Shown here in pieces: positions 21,194 through 29,077 of a stretch of DNA of 32,638 nt (the first letter of the stretch is position 1; every line of letters starts with the position of its first letter). The stretch covers positions 1 to 32,638 of the forward strand of contig DATABA010000039.1 of NCBI GenBank assembly GCA_036259835.1. Direction: 5' to 3'. The notes beneath the pieces are model-generated. The model was not told where the DNA came from. It worked only from the letters and a program-made list of their open reading frames with translations, and made no database searches. The position numbers and the translations under genes were made by a program. The stretch is from JALYGK01 sp036259835. GTDB taxonomy: Bacteria; Actinomycetota; UBA4738.

Positions 21194-21928
21194 TCAGCCG
21201 TTTGCGGACACTCCGGTTGCTTTGAGGAACCGGTCGTACTCCTGACGAATCATCGCGTAGCAGCCGCAGGAGGCGCTCTCCAGTCCGGCTCGATCGAGAA
21301 TGGTGATCGAACCGCGGTGGTAGGCAATGAACCCTTGCTTTCGGAGAGCGTTTGCAACCGTAGTGACGGAAGCCCGTCGCACACCGAGCACTTGCGACAG
21401 GAATTCCTGCGTCAGGTCAATCCGGTCGGTGCCCATCCGATCCTGCGCGAACAAGAGCCACTTTGCGCAACGCTGCTCTGCGCTGTGGCGCCGATTACAC
21501 AGGACTGCTTGGGCCGCCTGTACCAGGAGCACATGGGAATATCTGAGCAGACGCGACTGAAGCGTTGATGCGTTCAACGCTAAGCTCCGAAACTCGTCTG
21601 CCTCCACCCGCATCGCATCGGTACGTATCTGAGCCAACGCCCGAAGGTTGGGACTTGATTCGGCTCCCAAGACTATCTGGATTCCGAACATCCCCTCGTT
21701 GCCGATGGTTCCCGACTCGACCATTGTTCCGTCTTCGACCACCGTCACAATTGACACCATGCCGTTACGCGGGAAGTACGCATACCTGAGTGGCTCATCC
21801 GCCTCCGCGAGCACCTCACCGGTCTCCAGCGTCACCTGTTTTGCAAGGGCGAGGAGCGCATCTCGATCGGACTGGGGAAGCGAATCGATCAGTCGGTTAC
21901 CGGATGCTACCGGATCGGTTGCAGCCAC
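21194..21928 (-). CDS. Crp/Fnr family transcriptional regulator
   Basis: Regulator of 244 residues. The N-terminal cyclic-nucleotide-binding-type beta-barrel (about 10-130; GEVLAEADEPLRYAYFPRNGMVSIVTVVEDG) lacks the cAMP-binding consensus of true CRP and lacks an N-terminal Cys cluster for an Fe-S site. The long dimer helix is followed by a winged helix-turn-helix (about 165-225) with RIDLTQEFLSQVLGVRRASVTTVANALRKQGFI. A C-terminal extension has CGCY. The ligand is unknown. The GTG at 21928 has AAGGA 6 nt upstream. It is divergent from the glycosyltransferase-mutase fusion and probably controls it. Confidence 0.9.
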   Translation of the reverse strand: MAATDPVASGNRLIDSLPQSDRDALLALAKQVTLETGEVLAEADEPLRYAYFPRNGMVSIVTVVEDGTMVESGTIGNEGMFGIQIVLGAESSPNLRALAQIRTDAMRVEADEFRSLALNASTLQSRLLRYSHVLLVQAAQAVLCNRRHSAEQRCAKWLLFAQDRMGTDRIDLTQEFLSQVLGVRRASVTTVANALRKQGFIAYHRGSITILDRAGLESASCGCYAMIRQEYDRFLKATGVSANG

Positions 21929-21978
21929 TCTTCGTCCTTGGCTCACCCAATAGCAGAGGATCACTGAAGCCGGACCGA

Positions 21979-22006
21979 AATATATCGACGCAGCCTCGCA
22001 CGTCAA
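21979..22006 (-). promoter_or_regulatory. Sigma70-type promoter of the Crp/Fnr gene
   Basis: On the minus strand TTGACG (22006-22001), a 16-bp spacer, then TATATT (21984-21979). Both hexamers are near consensus, giving a leader of about 45 nt before the GTG. This is the clearest two-box promoter in the window. Confidence 0.6.
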
Positions 22007-22065
22007 TCCGACGAAATCACCGCGCTGAGACGACCTCTCCAGCGCCTGACCAGACCGAAGCGTCG

Positions 22066-22109
22066 GTACGCGCGCGTACAGTTTTGTCCCTTAACCTCAG
22101 GGTAAAAAC
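22066..22109. promoter_or_regulatory. Two adjacent inverted repeats in the divergent region
   Basis: GTACGCGCGCGTAC (22066-22079) is a perfect 14-bp palindrome. Immediately after, GTTTT-gt-CCCT (22081-22091) and AGGG-ta-AAAAC (22099-22109) form a second repeat with a 7-nt centre and a 2-bp mismatch in the arms. They lie between the Crp/Fnr regulator and the glycan operon; neither fits the classical CRP or FNR site. Candidate operators. Confidence 0.4.
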
Positions 22110-22164
22110 GGCGCGTCAACTGATTCATTGCGCGGATTTCCTGCGCGGGAGATCGGGGGGAAAG

Positions 22165-24528
22165 GTGGGAATCCGCTTCGATGTTGTCTGCTTCTCGCAC
22201 CTCCGTTGGGGCTTCGTCTATCAACGGCCCCAACACCTACTCAGCAGGTGCGCGCGGAACCACCGCGTTTTCTACGTCGAGGAACCGATCGAAGGCGACA
22301 AGCCGGGGCTGAAAATCGAGCGGTGGGAGAACGACGTGACAACGATCGTTCCCCTTCTTCCGGAGGGTTTGTCGGAAAGCCAGCAAATCGAGATCCAACG
22401 AGGGTTACTGGACGACTTTTTCGAAGAGCACAAGATCGAGCGGCTCGTCCTTTGGTACTACACACCGATGGCGGTCCCGCTCGGCCGCCACCTTCGTCCA
22501 CTCGTGACCGTCTACGACTGCATGGACGAGCTCTCGGCGTTCAGCGGTGCTCCCAAGGCGCTTCGCGACCGCGAAGGCGAACTGTTCGACAGCGCGGACC
22601 TGCTCTTCACCGGTGGAGCCTCCCTATACGCGGCGAAGCGCGATCGGCACCAATCGGTGCACCTGTTTCCGAGCAGCGTCGACGTCCAACATTTCGCGCA
22701 GGCCCGCCAACCGTTGCCGGATCCCGGGGACCAGGCCTTGATCCGCCACCCGCGCCTCGGGTACATCGGCGTGATCGACGAGCGATTCGACCCGGCCCTG
22801 CTCGGCGAGCTGGCGGCCTCGCGACCAGACTGGCAGTTCGTGATGATCGGCCCCGTCCTCAAGATCGATTCCGGCGGGCTTCCGACGGCCCCCAACATTC
22901 ACTGGCTCGGCCAGAAGCGATACGAGGACCTTCCGGCGTATCTATCGGGGTGGGACGTGGCGCTCATGCCGTTTGCCCGGAATGAGTCGACACGATTCAT
23001 CAGCCCAACGAAGACGCCGGAATACCTGGCGGCGGGCCGGCCCGTGGTCTCAACCCCAATCACCGACGTCGTCGAGCCGTACGAGCGACTTGGCCTGGTT
23101 CGCATCGCGGAAGACGCGGCGGGGTTTGCGGCCGCGGCGGAAGCGGCAATGGCTGAAGATGCGTCCCGGCGGCAGCGGCAGGCGGACGCCTTCCTCAAGG
23201 ACCGGTCGTGGGACCGTACGTGGTCGGAGATGGAAGCGCTGATCGCCCGAACTGCAGCCCGTCGGTCTGACAACGGATCGACCGTCCACGTTCGGCTCCT
23301 GGATGACGCGAACGCCGTGTCGGCGATCTCCGAGTCGATGCCCGTCCCGACCAACGGGGCGAAAGGCTTCGACTACCTGGTCGTTGGAGCCGGCTACGCC
23401 GGAAGCGTCATCGCGCGAGAGCTGGCCGAGCAAGGCGGATCTCGAGTGCTGGTCGTCGATCGCCGGAACCATATCGGCGGCAATGCCTACGACGAGTACG
23501 ACGAGTACGGGATCCAGGTTCACCGGTACGGACCGCACATCTTCCACACGAATTCACAAGAAGTCTTCGAGTACCTGTCCCGATTCACAGCATGGCGCCC
23601 GTACGAGCACCGGGTGCTGGCGAGCGTCGACGGACGGCTCGTCCCCATTCCGATCAACCTCGACACCATCAACGAGATCTACGGTTTGCGTCTCTCGAGT
23701 TTCGAGGTGGAGAAGTTCTTCGCCAGTAGAGCCGAGCCCGTCGAGAAAGTACGCACATCCGAGGACGTGGTCGTCACCAAGGTTGGACGAGAGCTCTACG
23801 AGAAGTTCTTCCGGGGCTACACCCGCAAACAGTGGGGCCTCGACCCGTCCGAGCTTGACGCCAAGGTGACCTCACGGGTTCCGGTTCGAACGAATCGCGA
23901 CCCTCGGTATTTCACTGACACCTACCAGGCCATGCCACGGGACGGCTACACGCGGATGTTCCAACGCATCCTGGACCACCCACGGATCAAGTTGATGCTC
24001 AACACCGACTATCGCGAGATCGCGTCGTTCATGCCGTACAAAGAGGTCGTGTACACGGGTCCGATCGACGAGTTCTTCGACCATCGGCTCGGCCAGTTGC
24101 CGTACCGCTCGCTGGAGTTCCGGTTCGAGACGATTGAAACGAACGTGGCGCAGCCCGCGCCGGTCATCAACTACCCCAATGAACGGCCGTATACGAGGGT
24201 GACGGAGTTCAAGTACCTCACCGGGCAGGTGCATCCAAAGACGACGCTGGTGTACGAGTATCCGAGGGCCGAAGGAGACCCGTACTACCCCGTGCCGCGC
24301 CCGGAGAACGAGGTGCTGTACAAGCGCTACCAGAAACTCGCCGACGTGGTGGACGGCGTGCACTTCGTCGGGCGGCTCGCGACGTATCGGTACTACAACA
24401 TGGACCAGGTCGTCGCTCAGGCGCTGGCCGTTTCGCGCCGTCTGATCGCCGCGCGCCGCGCGGGCAAGGAGGGCCCACTTGAGGTCGATCCCACCCAGAC
24501 GTCCGCCCGAACTGTGGGCCGGGCCTGA
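22165..24528 (+). CDS. Glycosyltransferase / UDP-galactopyranose mutase fusion
   Basis: Protein of 787 residues from a GTG with a GGGGGGAAAG site just upstream; the frame continues upstream without a good start. Residues 1-370 are a GT-B-like glycosyltransferase (FDVVCFSHLRWGFVYQRPQHLLSR, VTVYDCMDELSAF, LGYIGVIDERFDPALL, KTPEYLAAGRPVVSTPI). After a linker, residues 402-787 are a full-length UDP-galactopyranose mutase: FAD-binding VVGAGYAGSVIAREL at 406-420, then RNHIGGNAYD, HRYGPHIFHTNS, KFFRGYTRKQWG, and a C-terminal GRLATYRYYNMDQVVAQAL. The mutase converts UDP-Galp to UDP-Galf. Joining it to a transferase suggests the Galf (or a related sugar) is used by the same protein. It heads an operon with the GH1-RmlD fusion and aldo/keto reductase. 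Confidence 0.9.
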   Translation: MGIRFDVVCFSHLRWGFVYQRPQHLLSRCARNHRVFYVEEPIEGDKPGLKIERWENDVTTIVPLLPEGLSESQQIEIQRGLLDDFFEEHKIERLVLWYYTPMAVPLGRHLRPLVTVYDCMDELSAFSGAPKALRDREGELFDSADLLFTGGASLYAAKRDRHQSVHLFPSSVDVQHFAQARQPLPDPGDQALIRHPRLGYIGVIDERFDPALLGELAASRPDWQFVMIGPVLKIDSGGLPTAPNIHWLGQKRYEDLPAYLSGWDVALMPFARNESTRFISPTKTPEYLAAGRPVVSTPITDVVEPYERLGLVRIAEDAAGFAAAAEAAMAEDASRRQRQADAFLKDRSWDRTWSEMEALIARTAARRSDNGSTVHVRLLDDANAVSAISESMPVPTNGAKGFDYLVVGAGYAGSVIARELAEQGGSRVLVVDRRNHIGGNAYDEYDEYGIQVHRYGPHIFHTNSQEVFEYLSRFTAWRPYEHRVLASVDGRLVPIPINLDTINEIYGLRLSSFEVEKFFASRAEPVEKVRTSEDVVVTKVGRELYEKFFRGYTRKQWGLDPSELDAKVTSRVPVRTNRDPRYFTDTYQAMPRDGYTRMFQRILDHPRIKLMLNTDYREIASFMPYKEVVYTGPIDEFFDHRLGQLPYRSLEFRFETIETNVAQPAPVINYPNERPYTRVTEFKYLTGQVHPKTTLVYEYPRAEGDPYYPVPRPENEVLYKRYQKLADVVDGVHFVGRLATYRYYNMDQVVAQALAVSRRLIAARRAGKEGPLEVDPTQTSARTVGRA
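24466..24473 (+). promoter_or_regulatory. Shine-Dalgarno inside the upstream gene, setting a TTG start
   Basis: AAGGAGGG lies within the last 20 codons of the glycosyltransferase-mutase gene, 5 nt before the TTG at 24479. Its strength supports a TTG start and a 50-bp overlap of the two genes. Confidence 0.65.
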
Positions 24529-26674
24529 GTGCAGCCATAACCGCGTCGGCAACCGCAGTTTCGACCAGCTCGAGCGAACCGGTCACGCTCGGCGCATCGA
24601 AGATCTCGAGCTGATCGCAGCGCTCGGCGTTCGGACAGTCCGCTATCCCGTTTTGTGGGAACGCGTCATGGACGACGTCTCTGGGAAACCAGATTGGACG
24701 TGGACTGATGAGCGACTGGGCCGTCTTCGAGAGCTCGGGTTGAACCCCGTCGCCGGACTGCTGCACCATGGCAACGGACCCAAAGGGACGAACCTCCTCG
24801 ATCCCAGATTTCCGGAACTGTTTGCTGCGTTTGCGCGGCAGGTGGCGGAGCGGTACCCATGGATCCCGGCATACATCCCGATCAACGAGCCGCTCACGAC
24901 TGCGCGGTTCGCGGGGCTCTACGGGATCTGGTTCCCACACCGCCGCGATCACGAGAGCTTCGTGCGAATCCTGCTTCACCAGCTGCAGGCAACGGTCCTC
25001 GCAATGAGCGAGATCCGTGAGGTCAACCCAGAAGCGGAGCTCGTCCAGAACGAGGACATCGGAAGGATCGCAGGCACGCCGGCCCTTGCCGAGCGAGCCG
25101 CGTACGAGAACGAGCGACGGTGGCTCACTTTCGACCTCTTATGCGGTCGCTTCGATGAACGCTCTCCGATGTGGAATCGAGCGCTGCGGTGGGGCGCCAC
25201 AGAGGAGCAACTACGGTGGTTTCAAGGGGCTGCGTGTCCTCCGGACGTGATCGGGGTCGACCATTACTTGACCAGCGACCGGCTCTTGGACGAACGGCTC
25301 GATCGATATCCCGAGTGGGCGCATGGGGGTGAGGACGGACGGCGATGGGCCGACATCGAAGCCGTCCGGGTGATTGCGGAGGAGCCGGGCGGGGTTCTGG
25401 GCGTGCTGCGGGCTGCCTGGGATCGATTCGGCCTTCCGCTCGCCGTCACCGAAGCACATCTTGGCTGCACCCGCGAGGAGCAGATGCGGTGGCTCCAGGA
25501 GTGCTGGGACGCCGCAATGACCTTGTCGGGGGAAGGCGTCGATGTTCGTGCCGTCTGCGTCTGGATGCTGTTCGGCGGTTACGACTGGAACACGCTCATG
25601 ACGTCCGACACCGGGTTCTATGAGCCCGGCGCGTTCGACCTTCGGTCGGGCCTGCCTCGGTCCACCGGAGTTGCCGAGTGGACGAGGGACATAGCCACGA
25701 AGGGACGGTCGGAGCATCCGGTGCTCGGCCTACCCGGGTGGTGGCGGCGCCCTGAACGACTCGTCTACCCAGCCGTGAACGTTGGATCGTCGACCCCTGA
25801 CTTACGACGTGAGGAACGACCACGACGCCCGCTTCTGGTCCTTGGCGAACCGGGACCGCTAATGGAAGGGCTGAGGACACTGTGTGATGTCCGAGGACTG
25901 AACGCGGCGGTGGTCGAGTCGTCGACCACCACCGGATCCATTGAGCGGCTCGTCGGCGACGCTTGGGCAGTGATCGACGCCGGTTCGGATCAAGTCGTCG
26001 TCACACACGTCGCTGAAACGACACGTCGGCATCACAAGCGGCTTGTCTCCTTCTCCTCCCACCACATCTTCTCGGGGCGCCGGGGCTCTCCATTCGTTGA
26101 GAGCGACGAACCCGGACATAACGAATGGGCGAGGCGGGAGCGACTCGTTCTCGACAAAAACCCGGAGGCGCTGATCGTTCGAACCGGGCCATTGTTCGGG
26201 GGCGCTGACCCTTCCGAGAACCACGACTCGCCCCGGTGGATCGGGCTGGCGTCTCCCACGTATCTTCCCGACGCCGTCAACGAGGCTCTCGATCTCTTGG
26301 TCGACGGCGAGAAAGCAGTGTGGCACGTCGCGAACCGTGGGTCCGTCAGGTTCTCCGAGTTCACGCAGATGTGTGACGCTATCTCCGGGCTCGTTCGACC
26401 GCGAACAGCAGTTTTGACACCAGCTGAACAAGGCGCTTCTGTGGACACGTCGCTCACGAGCGAACGAGGTTCGGTGCTCCCGGCTCTCGAAGACGCGCTC
26501 ATTCGATACGTGGGAGTGCGCGAGCACCGTGGATTCCCTGTGGTCACGAACGAATGGCTTGCCGCGGCGGCCGCCGAGCTCCGGATTGACACCACGTCAA
26601 CTCCTTCCTCCGACCCGCCGGCGCATGTCCCCACTTCGACGCGCTTGCCGGTTCCCGACGGAATCCGAAGCTGA
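24479..26674 (+). CDS. GH1-like glycosidase / RmlD-like sugar-nucleotide reductase fusion
   Basis: Protein of 731 residues starting at a TTG with a strong site upstream and overlapping the previous gene by 50 bp. Residues 8-425 are a GH1-like barrel: GPECSHNRVGNRSFDQLERTGHA, acid/base E137 in PINEPLTTAR, and E325 in VTEAHLGC as likely nucleophile (usual ENG motif altered). The order and 188-residue gap fit GH1. Residues 450-720 resemble RmlD-type SDR proteins (LVSFSSHHIFSGRRGSPFVESDEP, VRTGPLFGG), but the nucleotide loop is degenerate (LGEPGPLMEG) and the catalytic Tyr-x-x-x-Lys is absent (HNEWARRER). The reductase part is probably non-catalytic or uses another mechanism. Its fixed place beside the mutase fusion points to a shared glycan substrate. 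Confidence 0.85.
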   Translation: MRSIPPRRPPELWAGPECSHNRVGNRSFDQLERTGHARRIEDLELIAALGVRTVRYPVLWERVMDDVSGKPDWTWTDERLGRLRELGLNPVAGLLHHGNGPKGTNLLDPRFPELFAAFARQVAERYPWIPAYIPINEPLTTARFAGLYGIWFPHRRDHESFVRILLHQLQATVLAMSEIREVNPEAELVQNEDIGRIAGTPALAERAAYENERRWLTFDLLCGRFDERSPMWNRALRWGATEEQLRWFQGAACPPDVIGVDHYLTSDRLLDERLDRYPEWAHGGEDGRRWADIEAVRVIAEEPGGVLGVLRAAWDRFGLPLAVTEAHLGCTREEQMRWLQECWDAAMTLSGEGVDVRAVCVWMLFGGYDWNTLMTSDTGFYEPGAFDLRSGLPRSTGVAEWTRDIATKGRSEHPVLGLPGWWRRPERLVYPAVNVGSSTPDLRREERPRRPLLVLGEPGPLMEGLRTLCDVRGLNAAVVESSTTTGSIERLVGDAWAVIDAGSDQVVVTHVAETTRRHHKRLVSFSSHHIFSGRRGSPFVESDEPGHNEWARRERLVLDKNPEALIVRTGPLFGGADPSENHDSPRWIGLASPTYLPDAVNEALDLLVDGEKAVWHVANRGSVRFSEFTQMCDAISGLVRPRTAVLTPAEQGASVDTSLTSERGSVLPALEDALIRYVGVREHRGFPVVTNEWLAAAAAELRIDTTSTPSSDPPAHVPTSTRLPVPDGIRS

Positions 26675-27615
26675 TGCTCCGACGAACGCTCGGCGCTCAC
26701 GGACCGGAGATCTCGGTCATCGGCTACGGCGCGTGGGAAGCGGGCGGAGAAATGTGGGGCGGTGATGTCGAGGACGAGCGGACGATGCAGGCCATGGAGA
26801 CGGCCATCGAGTGCGGTGTCGACTGGATCGACACCGCGGAGGCCTACGGCGACGGTCGCTCTGAGGAGCTCGTCGGACGCGTCCTCGCTCGTCACCGCGA
26901 CGATGTGCGTGTATTCACGAAGGTTGCACCGTTCAAATCGGGCCTCCGACCCGAGCAGGTGAAGCGTGCCGCGGAGGGTTCGCTCAAGCGGCTGGGCGTG
27001 GACCACATCGACTTGTTTCAGATCCACTGGCCGGATACAGACGGCGTGCCGATCGAGGACACATGGGGTGCGATGGCCGGATTGCAGGACGAGGGATTGG
27101 TCCGCTATCTGGGCGTTTCGAACTTCGATCGTGAGCTCGTAGAGCGTTGCCTCGCCATTCGTCACGTTGACTCGGTCCAGAACCAGTATTCGCTGCTTCA
27201 CCGCGAAGACGAACGCAATTTCCTCCCCTGGCTGGAGCAGCACGGGGTCGGATACCTCGCGTACGGTCCGCTCGCGTATGGCCTCCTTACCGGAACGATC
27301 ACGAAAGAGACGAAATTCGATCCGAATGACTGGCGAAGCGGGAGATGGAACCTCGGGTACTACCGGGAGCTCTTCGCGCCGGGCAAGCTCGAGCCAAACC
27401 TCGAGATCGTCGCCGCCCTCAAAAAGGTGGCCGAGCGCGTCGACGTGCCGCTCTCGACCCTCGCCCTGCGCGCGGCTCTCGCCACCCAAGGAGTGACGGC
27501 CGCGATCGCGGGAAGCCGAAACCCAACGCATGTTCGTACCAACGCCGCCGCCGGAGAGACCTTCCTCGACGCTCCTGACGTCCTAAGCGAGATCCGCGCC
27601 ATCCTCGGCGACTGA
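26674..27615 (+). CDS. Aldo/keto reductase
   Basis: NADPH-dependent (beta/alpha)8 reductase of 313 residues. The catalytic tetrad is present: Asp and Tyr in WIDTAEAYGDGRSE, Lys in VFTKVAPF and His in LFQIHWPDTD. SNFDRELVERC, QNQYSLLHRE, YGPLAYGLLTG and AIAGSRNPTHV follow in the expected order. The start ATG overlaps the TGA of the upstream fusion by 1 nt (TGATG), so it belongs to the same operon and is probably coupled in translation. Its substrate may be a sugar or aldehyde of the same pathway, but many family members act in stress detoxification. Confidence 0.93.
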   Translation: MLRRTLGAHGPEISVIGYGAWEAGGEMWGGDVEDERTMQAMETAIECGVDWIDTAEAYGDGRSEELVGRVLARHRDDVRVFTKVAPFKSGLRPEQVKRAAEGSLKRLGVDHIDLFQIHWPDTDGVPIEDTWGAMAGLQDEGLVRYLGVSNFDRELVERCLAIRHVDSVQNQYSLLHREDERNFLPWLEQHGVGYLAYGPLAYGLLTGTITKETKFDPNDWRSGRWNLGYYRELFAPGKLEPNLEIVAALKKVAERVDVPLSTLALRAALATQGVTAAIAGSRNPTHVRTNAAAGETFLDAPDVLSEIRAILGD

Positions 27616-27714
27616 CTCAGGCACGTGCGCGTTCTGTTGGTCATCCCTGCGGTGTTCTGGGTATGACCACTCGGATATGGCTTCGGCCAGGAACACCTCA
27701 GAAGGGAGGTTCCA

Positions 27715-28134
27715 GTGAGCACTGAGGAACCGACGTACACCTCGCCTGCCGCTCCTCCTCCGCCACCCGACACTGCCCGTCCCCGGTACGGGGCCGGTGT
27801 CGCGGCACTCGTCATCGGCGTGGCAAGCCTGGTCGCGGTCATTTCGTTCGTCCTGTTTCCGCTGGGGCTGTTGGGCGGACTACTGGGCATCATCATCGGA
27901 ATCGCCGCGCTCGCCAGAGGCGGCGAGACACCCAACCGGGGGCAGGCCACGGCAGGGCTGATCTGCAGCATCATCGCCGTGTTGCTCGCGGCCGTGTTGA
28001 CAGTCCGCGTGGGCGATCTTGCAATCCGCAACGCGGATACGTTCACCCGTTTCGGTAGCTGCATCGGTGGGGCGAACGACCGGGCCAGGATCGCCGACTG
28101 CATCGAGCGGTTTGCCAACGACGTTCGCGAATAA
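27715..28134 (+). CDS. DUF4190-like membrane protein
   Basis: Protein of 139 residues. The N-terminal 25 residues are Pro/Thr-rich and likely cytoplasmic. Two membrane segments follow: about 27-58 (GVAALVIGVASLVAVISFVLFPLGLLGGLLGIIIGIAAL) as a hairpin, and 80-100 (TAGLICSIIAVLLAAVLTV), with ARGGETPNRGQATAGL between them as in DUF4190 proteins. The C-terminal 40 residues are soluble with two Cys (CIGGANDRARIADC). Function unknown. The GTG start has GGGAGG 5 nt upstream. The preceding 99 bp contain a weak TTGGTC/TATGAC pair (27637, 27662) but nothing firmer. Confidence 0.78.
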   Translation: MSTEEPTYTSPAAPPPPPDTARPRYGAGVAALVIGVASLVAVISFVLFPLGLLGGLLGIIIGIAALARGGETPNRGQATAGLICSIIAVLLAAVLTVRVGDLAIRNADTFTRFGSCIGGANDRARIADCIERFANDVRE

Positions 28135-28151
28135 CTCCCCGACGGTCGCCA

Positions 28152-28157
28152 TACAGT
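28152..28157 (+). promoter_or_regulatory. -10 box of a leaderless transcript (LLM II gene)
   Basis: TACAGT lies 6 nt before the GTG at 28164, only 18 bp after the stop of the upstream gene, with no Shine-Dalgarno. Confidence 0.4.
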
Positions 28158-28163
28158 ACTCTC

Positions 28164-29036
28164 GTGGAGCTTCGCTTCGGCACGTCGATCATCCCCACCG
28201 TCGGTGGCCGGACCGATCCGGTCGAGGACGCGATCGACGCCGAGCGGCTCGGCTTCGACTTCGTGACGTGTTGGGACCACCTCCACGGCGACACGCCGTC
28301 GTATGAGACGTGGACGCTTCTGACGTGGATTGCGGCCCGGACGGAGCGAATCCGGATTGCCACCAATGTCCTCGGCCTTCCGTATCGACATCCCACCGTG
28401 ACCTCGAAGATGGCCGAGACGCTTCAGCGACTCTCCGGCGGCCGGTTCATCCTCGGCCTGGGCGGTGGTGGATCGGATGTCGAGTTCAGCTCCTGGGGGC
28501 TCGACGTGCGCTCAGCGCGGGAAAAGGTCGACGCATTGGAGGAAGCCATTCGTGTGGTTCGCGGCATGTGGTCCGAACGCGAATTCACCTTCGAGGGCGA
28601 TCACTACCGCACTCATGCGGCCTGGATGGAACCGAAACCCGACACACCCATTCCGATCTGGTTGGGGGTGTACGGCAAGCGCGCGCTGACGTTGGTTGGT
28701 CGTCTCGCTGATGGATGGATCCCTTCGATGGGCTTCGCGCCGCCCGAACGTGTGACTTCGTTGCGCGACCGCGTCCGCCGATCTGCCGGAGCCGCCGGCC
28801 GCGATCCCGACACGCTGACGTACGCATACAACATTCCGGTGTTGGTCCAGGAAGATGCGCGGGATCCTCAGGGACGAACGCTGGCCGGCTCCCCTCAGGA
28901 GATCGCGGGCAAACTGGCCAACTTCGCCGAGCTCGGTTTCAACGTCCTCAATCTGTGGCCGCGCGGCGATCGAGCGAGCGGTCGAGAGCGGCTCGCCTCT
29001 GAAGTCGTCCCCGCGGTTCGAGAAATGGTCTCGTAG
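28164..29036 (+). CDS. LLM-class F420-dependent oxidoreductase (II)
   Basis: Luciferase-like TIM-barrel protein of 290 residues, clearly different from the copy at 14215. Patterns: LRFGTSIIPTVGG, LGFDFVTCWDHL, RTERIRIATNVLGLPYRHPTVTSKMAETL, SGGRFILGLGGGGSDVEFSSWG, TFEGDHYRTHAAWMEPKP, IPIWLGVYGKRALTLVGRLADGWIPS. These fit F420-linked members; substrate unknown. GTG start with leaderless-type -10. The MFS transporter gene starts 41 bp downstream on the same strand, so substrate uptake or export could be linked, but this is weak. Confidence 0.9.
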   Translation: MELRFGTSIIPTVGGRTDPVEDAIDAERLGFDFVTCWDHLHGDTPSYETWTLLTWIAARTERIRIATNVLGLPYRHPTVTSKMAETLQRLSGGRFILGLGGGGSDVEFSSWGLDVRSAREKVDALEEAIRVVRGMWSEREFTFEGDHYRTHAAWMEPKPDTPIPIWLGVYGKRALTLVGRLADGWIPSMGFAPPERVTSLRDRVRRSAGAAGRDPDTLTYAYNIPVLVQEDARDPQGRTLAGSPQEIAGKLANFAELGFNVLNLWPRGDRASGRERLASEVVPAVREMVS

Positions 29037-29077
29037 GGTCCGGAACAACCCAATACCCAATACTGTTCGGTTTCGAC

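Noticed and set aside
26032..27531. Minus-strand open frame of 499 codons
   Set aside because: It lies antisense to the 3' part of the GH1-RmlD fusion and to the aldo/keto reductase, has no recognisable domain, and has the composition of a shadow frame.
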